The notes beneath the pieces are model-generated. The model was not told the origin of the DNA, did no database searches, and was given only the letters and a program-made list of their open reading frames with translations. A DNA stretch of 53,378 nucleotides, from contig JADGBW010000007.1 of NCBI GenBank assembly GCA_015231305.1, positions 1 through 53,378 of the forward strand, written 5' to 3'. Made by a program: the position numbers and the translations under genes. Below are positions 18,428-28,691 of this stretch, in pieces. The number at the start of each line of letters is the position of its first letter. Positions within the stretch are counted from its first letter, which is position 1. The DNA is from Magnetococcales bacterium. GTDB lineage: Bacteria; Pseudomonadota; Magnetococcia; Magnetococcales; JADFYX01.

Positions 18428-18787
18428 CTATTCGTTATTAAATTTTTCCCAAAGAGAAGCAACTCGCTTTTCAAAGAAAGGGGTAAGGGGCTTGGCTAAA
18501 AAGTCGTATGCTCCTGCTTCTTTTGCTTTGGCGAAGTCTTTGTCATTGGTGAGAGCTAATATCATTCCGGTGAAGCCTTGTTTCAACAAGCTTTCAGTTG
18601 CCTCATGACCAGATATTCCAGGCATTATAATGTCCATAAGAATGATGTCAGGCTTGTGTTCAAGAGCCATTTCTACACCTTCTTCACCACTTTCAGCGTC
18701 TAATACCTGAAAGTCTGCTACCTCTAATTTTAATTTTACTATCTCTCTTAGCTCTGTATCATCATCGATAATTAAAATGGTTGTCAC
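18428..18787 (-). CDS. Single-domain response regulator (REC)
   Basis: A 119-residue CheY-size receiver. It starts with GTG, supported by a strong AAGGAG 7 nt upstream; no better ATG exists. The acidic pair is at IIDDD, the phospho-acceptor is Asp52 (IILMDIIMPG), Thr is at LALTND and the Lys at FLAKPL. There is no output domain, so it should relay or sequester phosphate, or act by binding a partner. It is the last receiver of the minus-strand signalling run, 54 nt after the REC-metallo-beta-lactamase gene. Confidence 0.88.
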   Translation of the reverse strand: MTTILIIDDDTELREIVKLKLEVADFQVLDAESGEEGVEMALEHKPDIILMDIIMPGISGHEATESLLKQGFTGMILALTNDKDFAKAKEAGAYDFLAKPLTPFFEKRVASLWEKFNNE

Positions 18788-18841
18788 TACTCTCTCCTTA
18801 TTACATTTGAGTTTACTGTAATGTTATTTGTCAAATATAGC

Positions 18842-20074
18842 TTAAACTTTAAATTGCTGCTTCTCTTTTGGAGCAATACATTGAACAGGAGAGTTTAGCT
18901 CCTTCAATTTAGAGTGGGCTAATGCAAGTTTAGCGTCAATATCGTCATCTGTTTGGTCTGGGTCGTGGTGAAATAGGTGAAGATTTTTAACTTTAGCGTT
19001 ATGGGCAAGTTTAACAACTTGCTCAACTGTTGAGTGCCCCCACAACTCTTTACCTTGATACTCTTTGTTTGTGTATGTGGTATCGGTAATTAAAATATCT
19101 GCCCCTTCAACAAAACTAATTAACCTATCAAGAGTTTGCTGGTTATAATATTGGCTGGTTTCTAAGGGAAGTTCATTATCAGTTACATAACAGATGCTGG
19201 TTCCCTGATATTCAATACGATAACCTAGACAGTTACCAGGGTGGTTTAATAATTGTGTCTGTATTTTTATGTCATTTATTGAAAAGGACTCTTCCTTTAA
19301 GTCTCTAAAAAATACACGAGCAGCAAACTCTTTTATCTGTATAGGAAAATAGACACCTTCCATTTGCGATGAAATTAACTCGCGCATTTTTAGTTCACCG
19401 TGGGAAGCACCAAGTATCTCAATTTCATGACCAGGAATAAAAAGCGGAATGAAAAAGGGCAGGGCGTTTATGTGGTCCCAGTGAGGATGGGAAATAAAAA
19501 TTTTGGCATCAATACGAGCTTTTTTATTTGCAAGAAGATGGTTTGATAGAGATTTAATACCACTTCCAGCATCAAAAATAAAAAACTCACCTTTGGGAAA
19601 TTCAATTGTAACACAGGAGGTGTGACCACCATATTTTATGGTGTTTTCTCCTGGCATGGGTAGGGTTCCTCTTACGCCCCAATAAGTTAACTCCATCCTA
19701 ATGTCAATAATTCTTAAAACTTCTTTAGAAAATGTTTCATGGTTAATCGGTTTTAAAATAAAGCCGTCACCACCAACCTCTAAAGCCCTGTTGCGGTCAT
19801 ATGTGAAAGCTTTAGATGATACAAATATAATTTTTAAATTATTAAGGTCAGTATTTTTTCTTAAATGTTGGCATACCTCAAAACCATCCATGCCTGGCAT
19901 CATTAGGTCTAAAATGACACAATCTGGTTTAGCTGCGTATATCAAATCTAACGCTTCCACACTAGATTGAGAAGAAGTAACTTTGTGCCCTTCTGCCTCT
20001 AGAAGAATAGTCTCAATATCCAATATAGATGGGTCATCATCAACTAGAAAAAAATGGAGTTTTTTTGTTTCCAT
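18842..20074 (-). CDS. REC domain fused to a metallo-beta-lactamase-fold hydrolase
   Basis: The ATG at 20074 overlaps the upstream stop as TAATG, so translation is probably coupled; a TTG at 20092 is an alternative. The 410-residue product has a receiver at about 5-125 with Asp56 (VILDLMMPG), then a metallo-beta-lactamase fold at about 128-410. The metal ligands are complete: HPHWDH with His196, His198, Asp200 and His201, His278 (LNHPGN), Asp299 (YVTDNE) and His near 370 (LFHHD). The fold is nearest to the RNase Z/phosphodiesterase-like branch (YWGVRGTLP near its start, HTSC early in the domain). A receiver-controlled phosphodiesterase or similar hydrolase is likely; the substrate is unknown, and cyclic nucleotides are only one possibility. 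Confidence 0.85.
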   Translation of the reverse strand: METKKLHFFLVDDDPSILDIETILLEAEGHKVTSSQSSVEALDLIYAAKPDCVILDLMMPGMDGFEVCQHLRKNTDLNNLKIIFVSSKAFTYDRNRALEVGGDGFILKPINHETFSKEVLRIIDIRMELTYWGVRGTLPMPGENTIKYGGHTSCVTIEFPKGEFFIFDAGSGIKSLSNHLLANKKARIDAKIFISHPHWDHINALPFFIPLFIPGHEIEILGASHGELKMRELISSQMEGVYFPIQIKEFAARVFFRDLKEESFSINDIKIQTQLLNHPGNCLGYRIEYQGTSICYVTDNELPLETSQYYNQQTLDRLISFVEGADILITDTTYTNKEYQGKELWGHSTVEQVVKLAHNAKVKNLHLFHHDPDQTDDDIDAKLALAHSKLKELNSPVQCIAPKEKQQFKV

Positions 20075-20457
20075 TAGATCTTGTTCCAGCAATCGCGAAC
20101 AGCATCTGCTAGGCTCATAGGATCAAAAGGTTTGGGAATAACATCTATAGCACCTAAATCTTTATAATGGGCAATTTCTTCAGGCTGTACTTTTGCAGTC
20201 ATGAAAATAACAGGTATATTTTCCATTCCTGGTAAAGACCTAATCTCTTTTAAAGCTGTGGGTCCATCCATTTCAGGCATCATTACATCAAAAAGCAGCA
20301 GATCTGGTTGATACTCAGCAGCAGCATCAAGGGCTTCTTTACCTGAGTTGCAAATTTTTAAGTTGAATCCGCCAACTGTTTCAAGTGCAAGTACGGCAAC
20401 CTCTTGAATATCAGGCTCGTCTTCTGCGTATAATATACGATCTAATGGTTTGTTCAT
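20074..20457 (-). CDS. Single-domain response regulator (REC)
   Basis: A 127-residue stand-alone receiver. The acidic residues are at YAEDEP, the phospho-acceptor is Asp57 (LLLFDVMMPEMDG), the Thr/Lys positions are FMTAK and PKPFDP. AAGGA lies 11 nt before the ATG. The stop codon TAA shares one base with the ATG of the REC-metallo-beta-lactamase gene. It probably acts as a phosphate carrier between the kinases encoded just upstream and the downstream effector. Confidence 0.88.
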   Translation of the reverse strand: MNKPLDRILYAEDEPDIQEVAVLALETVGGFNLKICNSGKEALDAAAEYQPDLLLFDVMMPEMDGPTALKEIRSLPGMENIPVIFMTAKVQPEEIAHYKDLGAIDVIPKPFDPMSLADAVRDCWNKI

Positions 20458-20521
20458 TGTTATGTTAATCCTTTCACATAAAGAGCCTAGTTATTTGTTA
20501 ATCATATTTAAAAATATATTA

Positions 20522-21601
20522 CTATTTTATAAGTGATATATAAAAAGTAGTACCTTTTCCTACTTCACTTTCAACTTTAATAGTGCCTTTGTGGGCCTCC
20601 ACAATTTTTTTAACAATTGAGAGGCCCAACCCTGTACTTTTTTCACCACCAGTTGGTCTTACACTGGTTTTATTAAAAGAGCCAAAAAGGTTGTTTATCT
20701 CATCCTCAGGAATGCCTTGTCCTTGGTCAGATACAGATATCTCAATCATACCATCAATCTCTTTGGTTGTGATTGTAACACTGCTGCCTGAGTTAGAAAA
20801 TTTAATTGCATTAGTTAACAGGTTATCTAAAACCTGACCAACTCTATCTTCATCAAATAGCGAGTCAGGAAGGGTTTCTAAAATAGAAGTAATTGTAATT
20901 TCTTTGTTTTTTGCAGTATAAGATACAAGGTCAATTCGCTCTTGGGCAAGTTTGCTTAAATTATTCATTTCAATATGTAAGTCAAACTTTCCACTTTCAA
21001 TAGCAGATACATCCAAAAGGTTGTTAACCAACTTTAACATTTGATTGCTGGTTTTATTAATTGACTCTAAAAATTTTGTTTTTTTATCTTCCGGTAGGGG
21101 CATCTTCAACATCAACTGGCTCATACCTTGTAGAGAAGTAAGAGGGTTGCGAAGATCATGAGCTGCTATACCTAAAAATTTGTTTTTAATTTTATTAAGT
21201 TCTTTCTGTTTTTCCAAGCTGCCTTTTAAGGCTAAATGAGTTTTTACTCTTGCAAGTACAATTGGTGGTGAGATAGGTTTGGTTATATAATCAACCGCAC
21301 CAAGGCTAAACCCCTTCATCTCATCATCTAAATTGCTCATGGCTGTTACAAAAATAACAGGTATATCTTTTGTCTCATCAGACTCTTTAAGCTGTTTACA
21401 TACTTCATAACCATCCATTTCTGGCATCATGATATCAAGTAGAATCAGGTCAGGTAGAGTTCCTGAGTTAACCCTTTTTAATGCCTGGGTTCCATTACGT
21501 GCTACCATTGTATCATAATCGTTATCTAACAGATCTTTTAGAACATTTATGTTAAAACGCTCATCATCAACTATTAAAATAGTTTCACGTTTATCTGTCA
21601 T
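20522..21601 (-). CDS. REC-histidine kinase (receiver before kinase)
   Basis: The ATG at 21601 follows GGAGATAAAA and is preferred to the in-frame ATG at 21613, which has no ribosome site. The 359-residue soluble protein has a receiver first (Asp56, [16 protein letters not shown]; Lys in YITKPI), then HisKA with His148 ([13 protein letters not shown]) and an HATPase with [17 protein letters not shown] and GLGLSIVKK. The order REC-HisKA-HATPase means its kinase is controlled by phosphorylation from another source. The gene starts inside the 3' end of the large kinase gene (11-nt overlap), so the two are coupled and the HPt of that kinase is the natural phosphate donor. Confidence 0.88.
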   Translation of the reverse strand: MTDKRETILIVDDERFNINVLKDLLDNDYDTMVARNGTQALKRVNSGTLPDLILLDIMMPEMDGYEVCKQLKESDETKDIPVIFVTAMSNLDDEMKGFSLGAVDYITKPISPPIVLARVKTHLALKGSLEKQKELNKIKNKFLGIAAHDLRNPLTSLQGMSQLMLKMPLPEDKKTKFLESINKTSNQMLKLVNNLLDVSAIESGKFDLHIEMNNLSKLAQERIDLVSYTAKNKEITITSILETLPDSLFDEDRVGQVLDNLLTNAIKFSNSGSSVTITTKEIDGMIEISVSDQGQGIPEDEINNLFGSFNKTSVRPTGGEKSTGLGLSIVKKIVEAHKGTIKVESEVGKGTTFYISLIK

Positions 21602-24600
21602 TTTTATCTCCATTATTTAACGGTATTTTAAGCGCATTAGCTACCGTTAGGAAAGTTTCTGCGGCTTCCTCATATTCATAATCTTCAATTAATTCATCTA
21701 TTTTATTCAACTGAGAAACACCATTATTTTTTAACAGCTCCCTTATATTATTAAGCTTATTTTGTGATTGTGAATGTCCTGATATAATAAGTCCATTTAA
21801 TTCATTAAATAGAGGGGTTAAAAGTTTAATATCATCTGGAGATAGTGCCTCAATTTCTTCTTTTTCAGTGTTTATCTCTTTTTCACTACTTTTATCGCCC
21901 AATGATTTTAGACCATCTAAAACAGGGTTTAAACTATTTTCTAAATGTTTAAGTAAACTTTCAAACTGTTCAGTATTATTCTCTTTAATAGCAAGCTCTA
22001 GGTTAAGTGCGCTAGATTGTAAAGATACAGCCCCAATTGAACCTGCCACACCTTTTAGAGTATGTGCAGTTCTCTGTGCTGATTGTAAGTCTTTATTTAT
22101 AGATAAACGTAATTGGCTAAGAACATCATTATAGTCCTTATAAAACTCGCAGAGTAATTTTTCCATCAGGTTTTTATTACCTGACAGGTGTTTTAAACCT
22201 ATAGAAAGATCAATACCAGGTAGAGAGTCTGGCAAGGTAGAGACGCTATTATTTTCATCTGTTGTGCTTTTGTTTACAACTACACCTCTTTCTTTTACTG
22301 GTATCCACTGTACTAAAGCATCAAACAGCTTATCAGGGTCAATTGGCTTGGTTACATGATCATTCATGCCAGCATTTAAGCTTTTCTCTCTATCTCCCTC
22401 CATAGCATGGGCTGTCATTGCTAGTATGGGAAGCTTGTCTCCTCCTGGCATATCTCTTATTTTACTGGTGGCAGTAAAGCCATCCATTTCTGGCATTTGG
22501 ATATCCATTAATACAATTTCAAATTCATTTTCTGCTACCAATTTAACAGCTTCAACACCGTTATTTGCTACAGTAACCAGCAGACCGTTAGCTTCTAACA
22601 GCTCAGTTGCAACTTGTTGGTTTATTTTATTATCTTCAACAAGTAAAACTTTTGCCCCCAATATACCTTGAATAGCATCAACATCACGGCTTTTTACTTT
22701 GGCAACGGCTCTTTCCATACCAAAAACATCCATGATGCAATCTAATACTATAGAAGAGTTCAAAGGTTTATATAGTATTTTATCAAAATCGTTTTCTTCA
22801 ATTTCTAATTTTAGTTCTTCATGTCCATAAGCTGTTACCAGCACAAAATGTGGCATAGGTGATATTTCAGACATTTTACGGATTTCAGTAGCAGTCTCAA
22901 ATCCATTTAAATCTGGCATTTTCCAATCTAGAAAAATCAATTTTATATCGCACGTACCTTTTTTATCATATTCTTTTTTAAGAATATTTATAGCTTCTAA
23001 CCCTGAATTAGCTTTTATTGCTTTAAATGCAAAGGAATCTACAATATCACTAAGTACTTGGCAGGAGTTTTCATTATCATCAACCACTAAAATCTGTGTA
23101 CCTTTAAGGTCTGACGATAAAAGAGATTGTGCCTTTCTCTGTTTTGACTGCTCGTTAAGCCATATATCAAAAGTAAATACAGACCCCTTGTCTTTTTGGC
23201 TTTCTACACTAATTTGACCATCCATCATCTCTACCAACTGTTTGCTAATAGAGAGCCCCAAACCGGTTCCGCCATATTTACGTGTGGTCGATGTGTCCGC
23301 CTGACTAAATGATTTAAACAGCTTTTTGCACTGCTCAGGGGTCATACCTATGCCAGTATCACTTATTGCAAAACGTAGCTGAATTTTGTCTTCCTGTTTT
23401 GAAAGTACTTCAACTGTTAAATTTATTTCACCTTTTTCAGTAAATTTAACTGCATTATTGGTAAGGTTTATTAATATTTGCCCTAAACGGGTCGGATCAC
23501 CTATTAAAGAGTTAGGTACACTATCAGGACGGTTAAAAATGAGTTCAATCTCTTTTTCTTCTGCTTTTATTCCCACTAAGTTTGCCAAATTATCCAGTAC
23601 ATTATCTAAATTAAAATCTATGGATTCCATAGTGAGTTTACCTGCCTCAATTTTAGAAAAATCAAGTATATCGTTGATAATTCCTAATAGAGAGTAGGAT
23701 GCGGATTTTATTTTGTTAAGATAGTCCTCTTGCTTGGGGTTAAGATCTGTACGTAATGCAAGATGGCTCATGCCAATAATAGCGTTCATTGGGGTGCGTA
23801 TTTCATGGCTCATGTTGGCAAGGAAATCACTTTTGGAGCGATTTGCTGAGTCAGCAATATTTTTAGCTTCAACTAAAGCAATTTCAGCCTCTTTTCGTTC
23901 TGTAGCATCGGTAATAATTCCCACGAACATACGGTTCTCTCCAACCGCCATTTCACTAACAGCAAGATCCAATGGGAATGTATCACCATTTTTACGTCTA
24001 CCAACAACTTCGCGGCCAATACCTATAATTTTGCGTTTATTAGTATCTCGGTAATTTTTTAGATAACCGTCGTGTTCTTCATGGTAGGGAGAAGGCATAA
24101 GAATTTTTATGTTCTGGCCTATAACCTCTTGGGGAGTATATCCAAAAAGACGTTCGGCTGCGGGGTTAAATGAGTGTACTTGACCTAAGTCATTTATGGT
24201 AACTATTCCACTTACTGCAGTTTCAACAATAGAGCGAACAGTAGCTTCGCTACGGCGAAGGCTCTCTTCAGCTTGTTTACGTTCTGAAATATCACGTATA
24301 ACACCAACAAACAGACGTTCTGCATCTGTTTTCATTTCATTGACGGCTAATTCCATTGGAAAGACAGAGCCATCGCTGTGTAGCCCTGAAACCTCACGAC
24401 CTATACCTATAACTCTGGGATCACCTTGGGTAATATAGCGCATTAAATAGCCGTCATGTTCACTGTGGTATGGTTCCGGCATTAATATTTTTACGTTTTG
24501 CCCAATTATTTCAGAGGCTTCATAGCCAAACAATTTTTCTGCTGAAGTATTAAATGTCTGTATAGTGCCAATTGCATTAATAGTAATAATACCATCAGCA

Positions 24601-25937
24601 ACAGTATTAACAATTGCCAACACCCTATTTTCACTTATTTCTAATTTTTTTGCCGAAACGTTAGCTTCTTCTATAATATTTGTGAGTTTTTCTGTTCTAT
24701 TAGCCACCTCTTTAGAAAGGGATGCTTCCCTATTATGAATCTCTTCAGCCATTTTATTGAAAGATTTAAATAGTTTTGAGACTTCATCTTTGCTATCACT
24801 CATGGGAATAGATATAGGTTCCCAATTTCCTTTGGTAAGAGCATCTGCTGTTTTTGATAGTTGTATTATTGGGTTAGAAATTTTACGACCAAGCCAAAGA
24901 GAAAGTAGAGTTAAAAATAGGGCTATAACAACTCCAGCAAACAGAAAAATCCATTTTAGGTCTGTAACTTGTTTTACAATGTTCTTTTTAGGAATAACCA
25001 ACGCCAAAGAGTAGTTGGCAGCTTTAACTGGAGAGTATAAAATTGCCATATCTTCATTGTTTTTTGTGTCATGATAAAAACCATTACCAGACTCTCCCAA
25101 CAACATTTTAGCCCCGAACTTTGCTAGTTCGGCGTTAGGCTCCTCGGTTACTCGATATTGTATAATTTGCTTTTCGCCAACATCATTTAAAAGAGGTCTA
25201 CCATTTTTATCCATTTTAAGGTGTACAGAACGCTCATTATCCCAGTGATAAATATAGGTTCCAGAGCGGTCCACTAAAAATAGGTTTCCTTCTTTTCCTG
25301 TTTCGCTTAAATGTTTCTCCTGAATTTTACGTATCTGTCTGTCAACCTGTTTCCAAGCTATGCCACCTCCCAGCATACCAACAACCTTGCCAGAACCAGT
25401 CAATATAGATGCTCCTACTACTACTTGGCGTACACCAGTAGTATAAGAGATCATGGGGTCAGACACCCATGTACGAGGTTCGTCATTTATATTATCACCT
25501 GTTAGATGTTGCCAATATTTACGTTTTCTAATAGATTTTAAACGGGCTTTAGGGTCTTTATCATTAAAGCTAGCAACACCTCCAAGTGCTGGGTTGCCTA
25601 CTTTAGTGTTGTAAAATCTAGAGTCAGTACGACCAAGTATAAATTTTTCGTAAACAGTATTTAACCTTTTTTGCTCAGCTCTTAAATAGGGGCGTATTTG
25701 CTGCCAATCCATAGACTTGATTAAGGGCATATTGGCATAAGCTGTTACTTCTGCCAGCCTAGTCGTAAAAAAGCCGGAGAGATTTTCAGAAGCCTTATCT
25801 AAATAATTTTGTTCAACTTCTAGACTTAAAGATAGCACTTTTCCAGAGGTATACCACAGTGAGGTAGCCATCATCAAAAATAGTGGTATAAATGTAATTA
25901 GCATCAGTAGAATAATAAGTTTTTTTTGGATTCTCAT
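21591..25937 (-). CDS. Large hybrid kinase: dCache-HAMP-PAS-PAS-HK-REC-REC-HPt
   Basis: A 1448-residue membrane protein. Transmembrane helices are at about 8-30 and 330-350, with a dCache sensor between ([22 protein letters not shown]). HAMP spans about 352-405. Two FixL-like PAS domains follow at about 440-555 and 568-682; each has a His (His494, His622) and an Arg 20 residues later (Arg514, Arg642), the positions of the heme His200 and Arg220 of Bradyrhizobium FixL. HisKA has His711 (MSHEIRTPM), and HATPase is intact ([17 protein letters not shown]). REC1 has Asp1004, REC2 has Asp1145, and a C-terminal HPt has His1292 ([12 protein letters not shown]). It is a self-contained four-step phosphorelay. 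AGGT precedes the ATG. The REC-kinase gene overlaps its end. Confidence 0.9.
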   Translation of the reverse strand: MRIQKKLIILLMLITFIPLFLMMATSLWYTSGKVLSLSLEVEQNYLDKASENLSGFFTTRLAEVTAYANMPLIKSMDWQQIRPYLRAEQKRLNTVYEKFILGRTDSRFYNTKVGNPALGGVASFNDKDPKARLKSIRKRKYWQHLTGDNINDEPRTWVSDPMISYTTGVRQVVVGASILTGSGKVVGMLGGGIAWKQVDRQIRKIQEKHLSETGKEGNLFLVDRSGTYIYHWDNERSVHLKMDKNGRPLLNDVGEKQIIQYRVTEEPNAELAKFGAKMLLGESGNGFYHDTKNNEDMAILYSPVKAANYSLALVIPKKNIVKQVTDLKWIFLFAGVVIALFLTLLSLWLGRKISNPIIQLSKTADALTKGNWEPISIPMSDSKDEVSKLFKSFNKMAEEIHNREASLSKEVANRTEKLTNIIEEANVSAKKLEISENRVLAIVNTVADGIITINAIGTIQTFNTSAEKLFGYEASEIIGQNVKILMPEPYHSEHDGYLMRYITQGDPRVIGIGREVSGLHSDGSVFPMELAVNEMKTDAERLFVGVIRDISERKQAEESLRRSEATVRSIVETAVSGIVTINDLGQVHSFNPAAERLFGYTPQEVIGQNIKILMPSPYHEEHDGYLKNYRDTNKRKIIGIGREVVGRRKNGDTFPLDLAVSEMAVGENRMFVGIITDATERKEAEIALVEAKNIADSANRSKSDFLANMSHEIRTPMNAIIGMSHLALRTDLNPKQEDYLNKIKSASYSLLGIINDILDFSKIEAGKLTMESIDFNLDNVLDNLANLVGIKAEEKEIELIFNRPDSVPNSLIGDPTRLGQILINLTNNAVKFTEKGEINLTVEVLSKQEDKIQLRFAISDTGIGMTPEQCKKLFKSFSQADTSTTRKYGGTGLGLSISKQLVEMMDGQISVESQKDKGSVFTFDIWLNEQSKQRKAQSLLSSDLKGTQILVVDDNENSCQVLSDIVDSFAFKAIKANSGLEAINILKKEYDKKGTCDIKLIFLDWKMPDLNGFETATEIRKMSEISPMPHFVLVTAYGHEELKLEIEENDFDKILYKPLNSSIVLDCIMDVFGMERAVAKVKSRDVDAIQGILGAKVLLVEDNKINQQVATELLEANGLLVTVANNGVEAVKLVAENEFEIVLMDIQMPEMDGFTATSKIRDMPGGDKLPILAMTAHAMEGDREKSLNAGMNDHVTKPIDPDKLFDALVQWIPVKERGVVVNKSTTDENNSVSTLPDSLPGIDLSIGLKHLSGNKNLMEKLLCEFYKDYNDVLSQLRLSINKDLQSAQRTAHTLKGVAGSIGAVSLQSSALNLELAIKENNTEQFESLLKHLENSLNPVLDGLKSLGDKSSEKEINTEKEEIEALSPDDIKLLTPLFNELNGLIISGHSQSQNKLNNIRELLKNNGVSQLNKIDELIEDYEYEEAAETFLTVANALKIPLNNGDKNDR

Positions 25938-25980
25938 AATCTAACCTACCAATTTTTAGAAATTTTATTAAATTTGTATA

Positions 25981-28470
25981 TCACAACTTTCTCATAAATT
26001 TAGGGTCAATATTAGAATCCATATTTTTAAGAAGTTCTGAGAAAACATCTTTTTCTAATGGTTTGCTGAAATAATACCCCTGGATAGTCTGGCATCCTAA
26101 TCCTTCTAGAAAATCTAAATGTTCTATCTGTTCAACACCTTCAGCAATTATATTAAGCCGTAGACTCTGACCCATAGAAACAATGGCTTTAACTATAGAT
26201 GAGTCGTCTTCATCAGTATGCATATCACGAATAAAAGATTGATCAATCTTAAGAGCATGAATTGGGAACCTTTTAAGGTAACTAAGTGATGAGTATCCCG
26301 TACCAAAATCGTCAACAGAAATGTGAATATCTCTATTGCGGAAATCTTGTAATAGAGTGATTACCTTTTCCATGTCTCCCATTACCATGCTTTCTGTAAT
26401 TTCTAACTCAAGGTTTTTATTTGGCAAGCCATTTTCTCGCAGTGCAGCTTCAACCACTTTAACCAAGTTTTGCTGTTGAAACTGACGTGAAGATAAGTTA
26501 ACAGCCACACGTAAATCATGCCCAGCATCTAACCACTGTTTAGTATCATAACAAGCTTTATCTAAGATCCATTCACCCAATGGGATAATAAGCCCAGTCT
26601 CTTCAGCTAAAGGTATAAACTCAACTGGTGATATCATGCCTTTTATAGGGTGTTTCCAACGGACTAAAGCTTCCATACCTACAATATTTCTGCTTGGTAA
26701 CTCTATTTTGGGTTGGTAGTTAAGTATAAAATCTTCATTTAAAATTGATTGTCGCATTTCACCTTCAAGGCTCATGCGACGTTCTGCAATTTCTCCCATA
26801 AACTTAACAAAAATCTGGTGCTTATTACGACCACCCTCTTTAGCAGCATGAAGTGCTAATTCTGCATTTTGAATCAATGCATCAATATCCTGACTATCAT
26901 CAGGAAAAATAGTAATACCAATACTTGCTGATAAATGAACAGTCTGATTATCTAAAGAAATGGGAAGACATAGAGCCGATTTAATACGAGAGACCGCATA
27001 TTCAATATCTGTTATTCCATCAATCCCAACATATATTATTGCAAATTCATCACCCCCCAACCTGCAAGCAGTGTCTCCTGGTCTGAGACAATTTTTAATA
27101 CGGTTTGCTATCTCTTTTAAAACTTTGTCACCAAACATATGGCCCAGGCTATCGTTTATTTTTTTAAATAGATCTAAATCAATAACACATAACCCCATTT
27201 TTGTTTCTGCACGCTGAGTTTGTCGTATTGCTTGGGTAAGGCGATCTTTTAGTGAGTTACGATTTGGCAGCCCTGTTAATTCATCACGGGTGAGATGAGA
27301 ACTTATTTGTCGCGACCGTTTAGCCCTATGTATTACCGCTTCAACTAGATGTTCAGGTTCAATAGTTTTGGTTAAAAAATCATCACCGCCTAAATTTAAT
27401 GCTCTTTGTTGGCTCTCCTGATCGGTCTCAAAAGATAGGAAAACAATGGGAATACTTATGTATGCTTCTCTTTGGCGTATTAGTTGGGCTAACTCCTGAC
27501 CGCTACACTCTGGCATATATAAGTCCATTAAAATAAGGTCTGGGGTGAAGTCAGCAAGAGCCGCAAAAGTTTGTAATGGATCATTTGTTATTGCGGTCTC
27601 CATACCAGCTTCTTGTAGCAACATAGAGTAGTGGTTTGAAAGATCTACAGAATCATCAACTATTAAAATTCTAAATGGGTTTGAGTCATCATTAGTAATG
27701 TATCTACCAAGCTTATCTACAATTTCAGCAACATCTAAAGGTTTGTTTAAAAATATCTCACCACCAGCTCTTATTGCATTTAGGCGGTTATGTATATCGT
27801 CATACACAGAAATGAAAATTGTATTAATAGGGTGTTTGTATAATTTTTGCAGTTTAGCTAAAACCTCAGTACCATCGCCATCTGGAAGCATAATATCCAT
27901 AATGACAACTGCTGGCTCTTTATGCTTAAATGCATCTTGAAATGCTGCAAGTGTGTCAAACCAAACTACCGAAAATTTATACAGCTCTAGCTGTCTTTTT
28001 AACTCACTACCCAGTTGTGCATCGTCTTCAACAAGGTATATTAAGTGGTCGGCTTGGTTTTTTGCGCGAAAGTTACTAATTTTTAAAATATTTGCAATTG
28101 GTGGTGGGGGGATATCTTTTTTAAGGGCTTGTTGGCAAACTTTAAAAAGAAGATCAAGCTTATGGGTTATAGCATTTATTTCTACAGTAGTGGGGGATGT
28201 TTTTTGTTTAATAATTAATTTAATTAGTATTTCTGCTTCCCTTGCTGATAATCCAACCTCAACAAAGCCAAACGTACCACCAGATCCCGCTAAAGTATGG
28301 ACTTTACGATGAAACTTATTAAACAGATCATCGTCCCATCTTTCATTCTTTAGTATGTTCCAAGTGTTATTTATACTTTGGATTTTTTCTGGCAGGTTAT
28401 CTGCCCATTTTTTTCTAATATCCTGTAGCTTCTGTAAAACTTTTTCTTTTTTATTGTGCTTATCGCTCAT
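25981..28470 (-). CDS. HPt-REC-REC-GGDEF-EAL phosphorelay c-di-GMP protein
   Basis: The ATG at 28470 follows AAGGTG and gives 829 residues; a GTG at 28482 has no ribosome site. The order is HPt at about 30-115 with His58 (VHTLAGSGGTFG), REC1 at about 142-258 with Asp192, REC2 at about 267-388 with Asp316, GGDEF at 395-560 with GGDEF at 472-476 and an RPGD I-site five residues before it, and EAL at about 570-815 with EAL at 600-602, VNLSSRQF, LEITES, DDFGTGYSS and AEGVE. All signature residues are present, so both cyclase and phosphodiesterase may work. The linker near residue 120 has a five-proline run. It reads 43 nt before the large kinase gene. Confidence 0.9.
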   Translation of the reverse strand: MSDKHNKKEKVLQKLQDIRKKWADNLPEKIQSINNTWNILKNERWDDDLFNKFHRKVHTLAGSGGTFGFVEVGLSAREAEILIKLIIKQKTSPTTVEINAITHKLDLLFKVCQQALKKDIPPPPIANILKISNFRAKNQADHLIYLVEDDAQLGSELKRQLELYKFSVVWFDTLAAFQDAFKHKEPAVVIMDIMLPDGDGTEVLAKLQKLYKHPINTIFISVYDDIHNRLNAIRAGGEIFLNKPLDVAEIVDKLGRYITNDDSNPFRILIVDDSVDLSNHYSMLLQEAGMETAITNDPLQTFAALADFTPDLILMDLYMPECSGQELAQLIRQREAYISIPIVFLSFETDQESQQRALNLGGDDFLTKTIEPEHLVEAVIHRAKRSRQISSHLTRDELTGLPNRNSLKDRLTQAIRQTQRAETKMGLCVIDLDLFKKINDSLGHMFGDKVLKEIANRIKNCLRPGDTACRLGGDEFAIIYVGIDGITDIEYAVSRIKSALCLPISLDNQTVHLSASIGITIFPDDSQDIDALIQNAELALHAAKEGGRNKHQIFVKFMGEIAERRMSLEGEMRQSILNEDFILNYQPKIELPSRNIVGMEALVRWKHPIKGMISPVEFIPLAEETGLIIPLGEWILDKACYDTKQWLDAGHDLRVAVNLSSRQFQQQNLVKVVEAALRENGLPNKNLELEITESMVMGDMEKVITLLQDFRNRDIHISVDDFGTGYSSLSYLKRFPIHALKIDQSFIRDMHTDEDDSSIVKAIVSMGQSLRLNIIAEGVEQIEHLDFLEGLGCQTIQGYYFSKPLEKDVFSELLKNMDSNIDPKFMRKL

Positions 28471-28691
28471 GGCTTTTTGCACCTTTTTGGGTGGTAATAA
28501 GTCTACCTAAAATGGCAGTTGTTACCTTTATACCTGACACATGATATTGTTCAATTTGGCATATCAATAGAAATAGTTCTAAAACTAGGTGATTACGAGT
28601 TCCTATTATACAGATTATAAAACAATATCTTACAATATTTACTTACCGCTAACTGCCTAATATAGGTTCAAATAAACACATTTTTAAAAAA

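Noticed and set aside
18797-18834. TTGACA with a TCAAAT 18 bases later as a promoter for the single REC gene at 18428-18787
   Set aside because: The predicted start would fall on the ribosome site itself, leaving almost no leader.
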